From an uncultured Collinsella sp. (GTDB lineage Bacteria; Actinomycetota; Coriobacteriia; Coriobacteriales; Coriobacteriaceae): 10,651 bases of DNA. Shown in pieces: positions 1 to 5,476 of this stretch (positions are counted from its first letter, which is position 1; each line of letters begins with the position of its first letter). The translations under genes were made by a program, and so were the position numbers. The DNA lies in contig CABQZS010000081.1 in NCBI GenBank assembly GCA_902468695.1, positions 1 through 10,651 of the forward strand, written 5' to 3'. The notes beneath the pieces were generated by a model. That model made no database searches. It was given only the letters and a program-made list of their open reading frames with translations, and had not been told where the DNA came from.

Positions 1-21
1 GCCGCAAGGAAGAGGGGATAG
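1..21 (+). CDS. Possible last codons of an upstream gene
   Basis: One frame is open from the window edge and stops at a TAG (19-21), two bases before the folD start, reading A-A-R-K-R-G-stop. So tight a junction would fit an operon in which the upstream gene overlaps the folD ribosome binding site. The piece is far too short to identify. In some anaerobes with this kind of FolD a separate methenyl-THF cyclohydrolase (FchA) gene lies nearby, but nothing here shows that it does in this genome. Confidence 0.2.
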   Translation, partial: AARKRG

Positions 22-23
22 CC

Positions 24-878
24 ATGGCCGAGCTATTGAAGGGTGCTCCCGTCGCCCGCGCGTTGACTGAGGAGCTCGCTGCTCGCTGCGCGGCTTTGCG
101 TGAGCGCGGCGTTGTGCCGACGCTGGCCATCGTTCGCGTGGGCGAGCGCGAGGACGACCTGTCCTACGAGCGCGGTGCACTCAAACGCTGCGAAAAGGTG
201 GGCATCGAAGCTCGTCGCGTGTTGCTGCCTGCCGATGTTTCGCAGGATGAGCTGCTGGCGGCTATCGAGGGCATCAATGCCGACCCCGCTGTTCACGGAT
301 GCCTGATGTTTCGTCCGTTGCCCGCTGGGCTTGAGGAGGATACAGTTGCCGCGGCACTCGATCCCGCCAAGGACGTCGACTCCATGACGCCGGCCTCGCT
401 GCTCACCACGCTTTCGGGGCGAGGCGAGGGCTTTGCTCCCTGCACGGCAGAAGCCGTGTTGGCGTTGCTGGACCATTACGGCGTTGAACTGGATGGAGCT
501 AAAGTTGCCGTTGTTGGTCGCTCGCTGGTAATTGGCCGTCCCGTTGCCGCCATGCTTACGGCTCGCAATGCCACGGTGACGACGTGCCATACGCATACGC
601 GTGACCTAGCTGCCGAGTGCTGTTCTGCCGACATTGTTGTTGCCGCGGTTGGACGCGCGCGCACGATTGGCGCGGATGCGGTTCGCGAGGGCCAGACGAT
701 CATCGATGTTGGCATTAATTGGGACGAGGCTGCCGGAAAACTGGTCGGCGACGTGGATTTTGATGCTGCGGAACCGATCGTTGGCGCCATCACACCCGTG
801 CCGGGCGGCGTGGGCGCCGTGACAACGGCGATTCTCGCCAAACACGTGATCGAAGCGGCCGAGCGCGCATCGAAATAG
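24..878 (+). CDS. folD: FolD-family methylenetetrahydrofolate dehydrogenase, variant lacking the cyclohydrolase lysine
   Basis: Cytosolic folate enzyme of 284 aa, the usual FolD length. The family oxidises 5,10-methylene-THF with NAD(P)+ and normally also hydrolyses methenyl-THF to 10-formyl-THF. Visible marks: the SYERGA-x-KRCEKVGI segment (47-61), RPLP (97-100), KDVDS (116-120), the nucleotide-binding loop VVGRSLVIGRPVA in the middle, and the PVPGGVGAVTTAIL signature near the C-terminus. Aligned from memory to E. coli FolD, the conserved Tyr50 (here Y48) and Asp121 (here D119) are kept, while Lys54 becomes A52, Gln98 becomes F96 and Gly122 becomes S120. Lys is the key cyclohydrolase residue in characterised FolD/MTHFD1 enzymes, so this protein may be dehydrogenase-only; that is inference. 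The ATG at 24 follows GAGGGG (12-17) at normal spacing. It probably belongs to an operon starting outside the window. Confidence 0.93.
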   Translation: MAELLKGAPVARALTEELAARCAALRERGVVPTLAIVRVGEREDDLSYERGALKRCEKVGIEARRVLLPADVSQDELLAAIEGINADPAVHGCLMFRPLPAGLEEDTVAAALDPAKDVDSMTPASLLTTLSGRGEGFAPCTAEAVLALLDHYGVELDGAKVAVVGRSLVIGRPVAAMLTARNATVTTCHTHTRDLAAECCSADIVVAAVGRARTIGADAVREGQTIIDVGINWDEAAGKLVGDVDFDAAEPIVGAITPVPGGVGAVTTAILAKHVIEAAERASK

Positions 879-915
879 GCGTTTTGAAGCTGTTTGAGGG
901 GTTAGCTATATACCA

Positions 916-1147
916 CGTGGTCAAACAATGCCAAATATGAGTACTGTTTCCAAGATAGTCACATATGTCTTACGTCTTTTTGGCTTCCTAACGGTATCCA
1001 TTATCGTTAGGAAGCCTATTTTATTGAACTTATGGGGAATAACGTTGTCTTGCTTTTGGGCAAATGGGGATTTTCGGCACTCGTTACAGAGAAATTTGCT
1101 GCCACTAAATTGGTGACAGTACTCATATTTGGCATTTTTTGACCACG
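916..1147. mobile_element. MITE-like palindromic element with 32-nt terminal inverted repeats
   Basis: The left arm (916-947, beginning CGTGGTCAAA and ending GAGTACTGT) and the right arm (1116-1147, beginning ACAGTACTC and ending TTTGACCACG) are reverse complements at 31 of 32 positions; the one mismatch is C926 against T1137. After two unpaired bases a further CCAA/TTGG match continues inward. The 232-bp span is about 40% GC by hand count, clearly below the flanking genes. It carries no transposase and no coding sequence with a ribosome binding site. Long near-perfect terminal repeats, small size, different base composition and an intergenic position fit a non-autonomous miniature transposable element, or a dispersed palindromic repeat with an RNA-level role. 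I see no convincing target-site duplication, so mobility is inferred. Confidence 0.6.
982..1016. repeat. Perfect 12-bp inverted repeat inside the MITE-like element
   Basis: GGCTTCCTAACG (982-993) is exactly complementary to CGTTAGGAAGCC (1005-1016). In RNA the stem could extend by a G-U and two A-U pairs (994-996 with 1002-1004), leaving a 5-nt loop. On the + strand it is followed by TATTTTATT, so it could act as a weak intrinsic terminator for read-through from folD. On the other strand the stem is followed by an A-run, not a T-run. Its position well inside the long terminal repeats makes the element a nested palindrome. Confidence 0.65.
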
Positions 1148-1221
1148 GGGGGCTGCCGAGGCCGTGGTTTCGCCCTTTCTGCTCCGAAGCGATACACTGT
1201 TGCCGTTTGATTTCTTCGCTC

Positions 1222-1228
1222 AAGGAGG
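1222..1228 (+). promoter_or_regulatory. Shine-Dalgarno that fixes the dipeptidase start at 1235
   Basis: AAGGAGG is a near-perfect ribosome binding site. It directly abuts an ATG at 1229, which is too close to be used, and lies six bases before the in-frame ATG at 1235. The second ATG is therefore the likely start, giving a protein that begins M-P-C with the predicted catalytic cysteine at position 3. Confidence 0.7.
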
Positions 1229-1234
1229 ATGCGC

Positions 1235-2758
1235 ATGCCGTGCACAACGATTCTGGTCGGTAAGAACGCGAGCTACGACGGGTCGACGCTTGTCGCGCGT
1301 AACGAGGACTCGTCCAACGGGGTGTTTGAGCCCAAGCGTATGCGCGTGGTGCATCCCGACGAGCAGCCGCGCGTCTACACGAGCGTCCTGAGTCACCTGA
1401 CCGTTGAGCTGCCCGATAACCCCATGCGCTACACGAGCGTCCCCGATGTTGTCCCGGGCCACGGCATTTGGGCCGAGGCGGGCTTCAACGAGCTCAATGT
1501 TGGCATGTCCGCAACCGAGACGCTCACCACCAACGAGCGCGTCCGCGGCGCCGACCCGCTCGTCGACTACGTACCCGCCAAGGGCAACGAAGGCGAGGAC
1601 GGATACGTCCCGGCACGGCCCGGTGGCCTGGGCGAGGAGGACATGGTGACCCTGGTGCTGCCGTATGCCAAGTCCGCCCGCGACGGCGTGCGCATCCTGG
1701 GCGACCTGCTCGAGCGCTACGGCACTTACGAGAACAACGGCATCGCCTTTAGCGACGTGGACGAGATCTGGTGGCTCGAGACCATCGGCGGTCACCACTG
1801 GATTGCCAAGCGCGTGCCTGACGACGCCTATGTGACCATGCCCAACCAGCTGGGTATCGACAGCTTTGACCTGGATGACGCCGAGGGCGCCCAGGCCGAC
1901 CACATGTGCTCCGCCGACTTGCGCGCCTGGATGGCCAAGTGGCATCTGGACCTGACGCTGGGCGTCGAGGGCGACGGCCCGGCTGCGGTCTTTAACCCGC
2001 GCGAGGCCTTTGGCTCGCACAGCGACAGCGACCACGTCTACAACACGCCGCGCGCGTGGTACATGCAGCGCTGTCTCAACCCCAGCGACGTGTGGGATGG
2101 CCCCGACGCCGACTACACGCCCGAGAGCGACGATATCCCCTGGAGCCGCGTGCCCGAGCGCAAGGTGACCATCGAGGACATCAAGTACGTACTCTCGAGC
2201 CACTACCAGGGCACGGAGTACGATTGCTACGGTAGCAAGGGCACGCCCGCTACGCGTGGCGCATATCGCCCCATCGGCATCAACCGCAACAGCCAGCTCG
2301 CCGTGCTGCAGCTGCGCCCCTATGCGCAGCCGGCGTATCGCGCCGTGCAGTGGATGGCCTTTGGTTCCAACTCGTTTAACGCGCTGGTTCCGCTGTACGC
2401 CAACGTCGAGACCATGCCCGAGTACTATGCCGACACGCAGGCTCGCGTGACGTCCGAAAACTTCTACTGGGCCAACCGCCTGATCGGCGCCCTGGCTGAC
2501 GTCCGTTTCCATGAGTGCGGCCGCGCTGTGGAGGACTACCAGGAGAAGGTCGGTGGCATGGGCCACAAGCAGATCCATGACGTCGATGCTGCCGTAGCCG
2601 CTCTGCCTGAGGTCGAGGTGCCTGCCGAGCTTGCACGCGCCAACGAGGCCTTTGCCGAGCTCGTGCGCGTGGAGACCGATGCCCTGTTGGGCAAGGTGCT
2701 CTACACCACGAGCTGTGCCATGAAGAACTCCTTCGCGATGAACGACAACGTGAGGTAG
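1235..2758 (+). CDS. Peptidase family C69 (PepD-type) dipeptidase
   Basis: Intracellular Ntn-hydrolase dipeptidase of 507 aa, expected to cleave a broad range of dipeptides during peptide use. The N-terminus MPCTTILVGK matches the C69 family, in which a cysteine next to the start becomes the N-terminal nucleophile; here it is C3, followed by DGSTLVARNEDS (15-26). Other family marks are NELNVGMSATET (85-96) and the aromatic segment EIWWLETIGGHHW (177-189). No signal peptide or membrane helix is visible, so cytoplasmic action is expected. The start at 1235 rather than 1229 is chosen because AAGGAGG ends at 1228. The gene stands alone: about 350 bp of non-coding DNA precedes it and about 100 bp follows. 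A very long open frame on the opposite strand here is a shadow of GC-rich codons. Substrate preference cannot be read from sequence. Confidence 0.93.
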   Translation: MPCTTILVGKNASYDGSTLVARNEDSSNGVFEPKRMRVVHPDEQPRVYTSVLSHLTVELPDNPMRYTSVPDVVPGHGIWAEAGFNELNVGMSATETLTTNERVRGADPLVDYVPAKGNEGEDGYVPARPGGLGEEDMVTLVLPYAKSARDGVRILGDLLERYGTYENNGIAFSDVDEIWWLETIGGHHWIAKRVPDDAYVTMPNQLGIDSFDLDDAEGAQADHMCSADLRAWMAKWHLDLTLGVEGDGPAAVFNPREAFGSHSDSDHVYNTPRAWYMQRCLNPSDVWDGPDADYTPESDDIPWSRVPERKVTIEDIKYVLSSHYQGTEYDCYGSKGTPATRGAYRPIGINRNSQLAVLQLRPYAQPAYRAVQWMAFGSNSFNALVPLYANVETMPEYYADTQARVTSENFYWANRLIGALADVRFHECGRAVEDYQEKVGGMGHKQIHDVDAAVAALPEVEVPAELARANEAFAELVRVETDALLGKVLYTTSCAMKNSFAMNDNVR

Positions 2759-2792
2759 GGATTTCCCGTCGATCGAATAGCGCTAAAACGCT

Positions 2793-2822
2793 TTGTCGCT
2801 TTCGCTCAATCTTGGGTACAAG
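2793..2822 (+). promoter_or_regulatory. Weak candidate promoter for the phasin-like/UbiB operon
   Basis: TTGTCG (2793-2798) and TACAAG (2817-2822) are separated by 18 bases, and each matches the sigma-70 consensus hexamers at four of six positions. The site lies about 35 bases before the start of the phasin-like gene in a short intergenic gap. Its position is sensible but the match is poor. Confidence 0.25.
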
Positions 2823-2857
2823 AACGCCAATGCAGTTGTTTGTGATTGGAGACAACC

Positions 2858-3274
2858 ATGGTTATGAAACTCGATCAGCTTGTTAACGGCGCCATTAACG
2901 TGGGCTTTGGCGCTGCCGCCGTTGCTGTCGAAGGCGGCAAGAAGGTCCTCGACGACCTTAACACCAAGGGCGAGCAGGTCCGCAAGGACACCGCCACCCC
3001 CGATATCGCCCGCAGCGTGTCCGACATGTTCGAGCAGGCCGGCGGTACCATCTCCGATCTGACCGAGCGCTTGGGCATGCAGGGCGAGACCGCGGCCCAG
3101 CGCGTGCTCGACGAGCTCATACTTGCCCGCGTCCGCGTTATGACCGCCCCCGAGCGCACGGCCTTCCTGGCCCATGTGCGCGACATCGTCGATTCGGTCG
3201 AGGACAACGTGACTTCGGTGCCCGTTGAGTCCGTTGAGCCCGACGATGCGAAGGATACCGAAGAGGCCGAGTAG
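2858..3274 (+). CDS. Small phasin-like coiled-coil protein, partner of the UbiB-like gene
   Basis: A 138-aa protein I cannot assign firmly. The N-terminus has a glycine/alanine-rich segment (11-27), then EGGKKVLDDLNTKGEQVRKD (25-44), which resembles proteins annotated as phasin or PHA-granule-associated (a charged helix with a Gly-Lys-Lys turn and a K-G-E motif). The middle is predicted amphipathic helix, and the last 25 residues are strongly acidic. It has no signal peptide and no clear membrane span, although the first 25 residues could dip into a lipid surface. The ATG at 2858 is chosen because TGGAGA (2847-2852) lies five bases upstream; a TTG at 2846 overlaps that site and is less likely. 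Its stop is eight bases before the AarF/UbiB gene, so the two are almost certainly co-transcribed. An adaptor or lipid-surface role beside the kinase-like protein is inference. Confidence 0.8.
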   Translation: MVMKLDQLVNGAINVGFGAAAVAVEGGKKVLDDLNTKGEQVRKDTATPDIARSVSDMFEQAGGTISDLTERLGMQGETAAQRVLDELILARVRVMTAPERTAFLAHVRDIVDSVEDNVTSVPVESVEPDDAKDTEEAE

Positions 3275-3282
3275 CAGCGCAG

Positions 3283-5046
3283 ATGGCAGATTCCACCACC
3301 GATTACAACAATCTAGATCCCTTGGGTGACGAGGCGGCGGTTGTCGATGAGGTCGACGCCGCCGTCTCGGGCGCTCGCAAGAAGCCGCGCGCTGTCGATA
3401 TGGTGCCCGAGGAGCCCGACGCGATGGCGCCGGACGAGGAATACCAGCTCACGCCGGCGGGTCGTCGCGAACGCATTGGGCAGATTGTTCGCCTGGTCAA
3501 AAAGTACCGCGTGTGGGATAACCTCACGCCGGTTCGTTTGCGCCGCCTGCTCGAGGAACTCGGCCCCATGTTCGTCAAGATGGGGCAGATTCTGGCCAAC
3601 CGGTCCGAGATTCTGCCGCAACGCTTTTGCGACGAGCTGCGTCGTCTGCGCTCCGACGTGGAACCGGTGCCGTACGAGGTCGTACTCAGTTGTCTGGAAG
3701 AAGAATACGGCCTGCGCCTGGGGGAGATGTTCGATGCGATCGACCCCAACCCGCTCGGTAGTGCGTCGCTCGCGCAGGTGCACCGCGCTCGTCTGGTGAC
3801 GGGCGAGGACGTGGCCGTCAAGGTGCAGCGCCCCGGTGCGCAGCAGGTTATGGCACAGGACATCGATATCATCCGCTCGGTGGTGCGTATCGTTTCCAAG
3901 TTCGTCAACACCGATCAATTCGTTGACCTGCACGGCGTAGTCGAGGAGTTGTGGACCTCGTTTCGCGAGGAGACCAACTTTTTGGCCGAGGCCAAAAACC
4001 TCAACGACTTCTACGAGTTCCATAAGAGCGTTCATGGCGTGACGTGCCCTAAATCCTATCTGGACCTGTGCACCGAGCACGTGGTGGTTATGGACTACGT
4101 CGACGGCATTTCGATTGCCGATCCTGAACGCTTGGTGGCCGAGGGCTATGACTTGGAAAAGATCGGTGCCGCGATTGTCGAGGACTACTCGACGCAGGTG
4201 CTCGACGACGGCTTTTTCCATGCCGACCCGCATGCGGGAAACATCATTCTCAAGGACGGCATCGTTTACTTTATCGACTTGGGCATGGTCGGACGCATGT
4301 CGAGCCACGATCGTGGCATCGTTAAGGACATGATTTTCGCCGTGGCCGAGGGTGACGTGCCCAAGCTCAAGGATTCGCTCATGCGCTTCGCCGTGACGCG
4401 TGGCGACTCGGCCGAGCTCGATCATTCGGCCTTTTTGTCCGACTTGGACTTTATCGTCGCCGACTTTGCGGGCCTTGACCTTAAAGATCTGGATATCGGC
4501 GAGTTTTTGACCTCGCTGCTAAACCTGGCGCGCAAAAACGATGTTGAGCTGCCGAGCGTGGTGACGATGTTCGCCCGCGGCATGGTGACGCTCGAGGGTT
4601 TGCTGACCGAGTATATGCCCAACGTCAACATGATCCAGATCATCCAGACGCACATCAAAAACGAAAAAAGCACCTATGCGCGCGTGCGTGATATGGGACG
4701 CGATCTTGCCGCGAGCAGCTATCGCGCGGCAAAAGGCTCGCTCGAGGCGGCCGAGTATCTGGGCTTGGCTTCGCGCATGCTCACGCGCGGCCAGCTTAAG
4801 GTGAACACGCAGATCATGAGCAGCGATAAGGCACTGCGACAGCTGGGCGGAATTATCGACCGTATGTCGATGGCTATCGTTATCGCTGGCCTGTTTATCG
4901 GTTCGTCGGTGGTGTACTACGCGCGCATCGAGCCGGTTGTCCTCGGCATTCCGGTCATCGGCTTCTTTGGCTACGTGAGCGCGCTGGTGCTGGCGCTTAT
5001 GCTGGGCCGCAATATCTGGCTCAACAGTCACGGCGGCAAGCACTAG
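3283..5046 (+). CDS. AarF/ABC1/UbiB-family atypical kinase-like membrane protein
   Basis: A 587-aa protein of the UbiB/ADCK family, atypical kinase-fold ATPases linked in other organisms to isoprenoid quinone synthesis and lipid homeostasis. Motifs in order: the family-specific VKMGQ (98-102; K99, Q102), the alanine-type nucleotide loop GSASLAQVHRA (159-169), VAVK with the ATP-binding lysine K180, an E-x-x-N-F-x-x-E-A-x-N helix, HADPHAGN with D315 and N320 at the catalytic loop, and I-D-L-G with metal-binding D332 (DLG instead of the usual DFG). Two hydrophobic segments near the C-terminus form the expected helical hairpin anchor. An acidic, low-complexity N-terminal tail of about 50 residues precedes the conserved region. 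The ATG at 3283 has no strong Shine-Dalgarno and probably relies on coupling to the phasin-like gene eight bases upstream. The true substrate is unknown; a quinone role should not be assumed in an anaerobe. Confidence 0.92.
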   Translation: MADSTTDYNNLDPLGDEAAVVDEVDAAVSGARKKPRAVDMVPEEPDAMAPDEEYQLTPAGRRERIGQIVRLVKKYRVWDNLTPVRLRRLLEELGPMFVKMGQILANRSEILPQRFCDELRRLRSDVEPVPYEVVLSCLEEEYGLRLGEMFDAIDPNPLGSASLAQVHRARLVTGEDVAVKVQRPGAQQVMAQDIDIIRSVVRIVSKFVNTDQFVDLHGVVEELWTSFREETNFLAEAKNLNDFYEFHKSVHGVTCPKSYLDLCTEHVVVMDYVDGISIADPERLVAEGYDLEKIGAAIVEDYSTQVLDDGFFHADPHAGNIILKDGIVYFIDLGMVGRMSSHDRGIVKDMIFAVAEGDVPKLKDSLMRFAVTRGDSAELDHSAFLSDLDFIVADFAGLDLKDLDIGEFLTSLLNLARKNDVELPSVVTMFARGMVTLEGLLTEYMPNVNMIQIIQTHIKNEKSTYARVRDMGRDLAASSYRAAKGSLEAAEYLGLASRMLTRGQLKVNTQIMSSDKALRQLGGIIDRMSMAIVIAGLFIGSSVVYYARIEPVVLGIPVIGFFGYVSALVLALMLGRNIWLNSHGGKH

Positions 5047-5097
5047 AGGCTGCGACCGTCACCGCATTTTCCTATCGCAAACAATAGGTTTTACCTT

Positions 5098-5125
5098 GGG
5101 CTTCGCCTGTGTGCGGGGCCCTTTT
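5098..5125 (+). terminator. Intrinsic terminator of the phasin-like/UbiB operon
   Basis: GGGCTTCGC (5098-5106) pairs with GCGGGGCCC (5113-5121), counting two G-U pairs, to make a 9-bp stem with a 6-nt loop, directly followed by TTTT (5122-5125). It lies 52 bases after the UbiB-like stop codon and before the riboswitch leader. Confidence 0.65.
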
Positions 5126-5161
5126 GCGTGATACCATTTTGACGGTAATAATCGATGGCCT

Positions 5162-5334
5162 AGATGGTGGTGCGGAGACGCACGAACGCGCGGTTTTCCT
5201 GCGCGTTTGGGAGAATCGGGGTGCAAGTCCCCGGCTGTACCAGTAACCGTAATTCCTCTTGGCTCGGGATGTTTGCGTCGCAGATCGGACGACGCGCCCG
5301 AGCCGTTAAGGTTAAGTCGGATCGCCTCCCATCT
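5162..5334 (+). promoter_or_regulatory. Cobalamin (B12) riboswitch aptamer
   Basis: The core GGGAGAA (5209-5215), then GGGGTGCAAGTCCCC (5218-5232), then GCTGTACCAGTAACCGT (5234-5250) matches the conserved cobalamin-riboswitch pattern of GGGAA, GGTGCAA-x-TCC and a C-x-G-x-x-C-C-x-G-x-x-A-C-x-G-T block. A B12-box-like end, AAGTCGGATCGCCTCCC (5314-5330), follows. Supporting helices: a closing P1 of AGATGG (5162-5167) with CCATCT (5329-5334), AACGCGC (5185-5191) with GCGCGTT (5201-5207), and GGCTCGGG (5261-5268) with CCCGAGCC (5297-5304), which encloses GCGTCG (5275-5280) with CGACGC (5290-5295). Most known members lower expression of uptake or synthesis genes when cobalamin is plentiful. Here it heads the two DUF4430 genes. 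The J6/3 region AGTAACCGT differs from the commonest form, so ligand subtype (adenosyl versus methyl or hydroxo) is not assigned. Confidence 0.88.
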
Positions 5335-5345
5335 TGCATGCGGCT

Positions 5346-5359
5346 GCGGCATATGCCGC
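5346..5359 (+). repeat. Perfect palindrome in the riboswitch expression platform
   Basis: GCGGCATATGCCGC reads the same on both strands and can fold as a 5-bp hairpin with an ATAT loop, or serve in an alternative structure. It sits 12 bases after the aptamer closing stem and before GGAGGG (5378-5383). No T-run follows, so it is not an intrinsic terminator; control at translation initiation is more likely. Confidence 0.5.
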
Positions 5360-5467
5360 CGGTGTGCATAGGGCTCTGGAGGGAAGGGGGCCCCGATGGG
5401 GGAACTCGAGCGTAACATGCGCGATGACGTGGGACAGCCTCAAGGCAACGCTCCAAGTGCAGACAGT

Positions 5468-5473
5468 AGGAGA
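5468..5473 (+). promoter_or_regulatory. Candidate ribosome binding site deciding the large DUF4430 gene start
   Basis: AGGAGA lies just before in-frame ATGs at 5477 and 5483 and is the cleanest Shine-Dalgarno in the region. The alternative start, ATG 5396, is preceded by GGAGGG (5378-5383) at long spacing and by a G-run (5386-5390). I favour 5477 but the choice is open: a translational riboswitch would more naturally act on the nearer GGAGGG. Confidence 0.45.
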
Positions 5474-5476
5474 CAA

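Larger units (their letters stand above)
879..1234. other. Intergenic region between folD and the C69 dipeptidase
   Basis: No credible gene here. Most of the stretch (916-1147) is a palindromic AT-rich repeat element described separately. The remaining right part (1148-1221) must hold the promoter of the dipeptidase. The only candidate I see is a TACACT -10-like hexamer at 1193-1198 without a convincing -35 box. A 7-bp inverted repeat, ACCACGG (1142-1148) with CCGTGGT (1162-1168), straddles the right edge of the element but has no T-run after it. Small open frames inside the element come from the inverted repeats and lack ribosome binding sites. Confidence 0.6.
5047..5476 (+). other. Intergenic leader: terminator, riboswitch and expression platform
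   Basis: This 430-bp gap contains the terminator of the UbiB operon (5098-5125), the cobalamin aptamer (5162-5334), and a GC-rich linker (5335-5476) with hairpin-forming sequence and two candidate ribosome binding sites. The transcription start must lie between the terminator and the aptamer; TACCAT (5132-5137) resembles a -10 box but no good -35 is visible. If translation starts at the upstream ATG at 5396, the last 81 bases are coding. Confidence 0.6.

Noticed and set aside
1142..1168. ACCACGG/CCGTGGT inverted repeat as a terminator
   Set aside because: Only seven base pairs, a 13-nt loop and no T-run after it.
921..1247. Small open frames on both strands within the palindromic element
   Set aside because: They run through the inverted repeats, have no ribosome binding site and no recognisable product.
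1220..2578. Long open frame of about 450 codons on the minus strand opposite the C69 dipeptidase
   Set aside because: Its translation is low-complexity in style and matches no family I know; it arises from GC-rich codon bias of the real gene.
5071..5092. CCTAT...ATAGG followed by TTTT as the UbiB operon terminator
   Set aside because: Only a 5-bp AT-rich stem; the much stronger hairpin at 5098-5125 explains termination.
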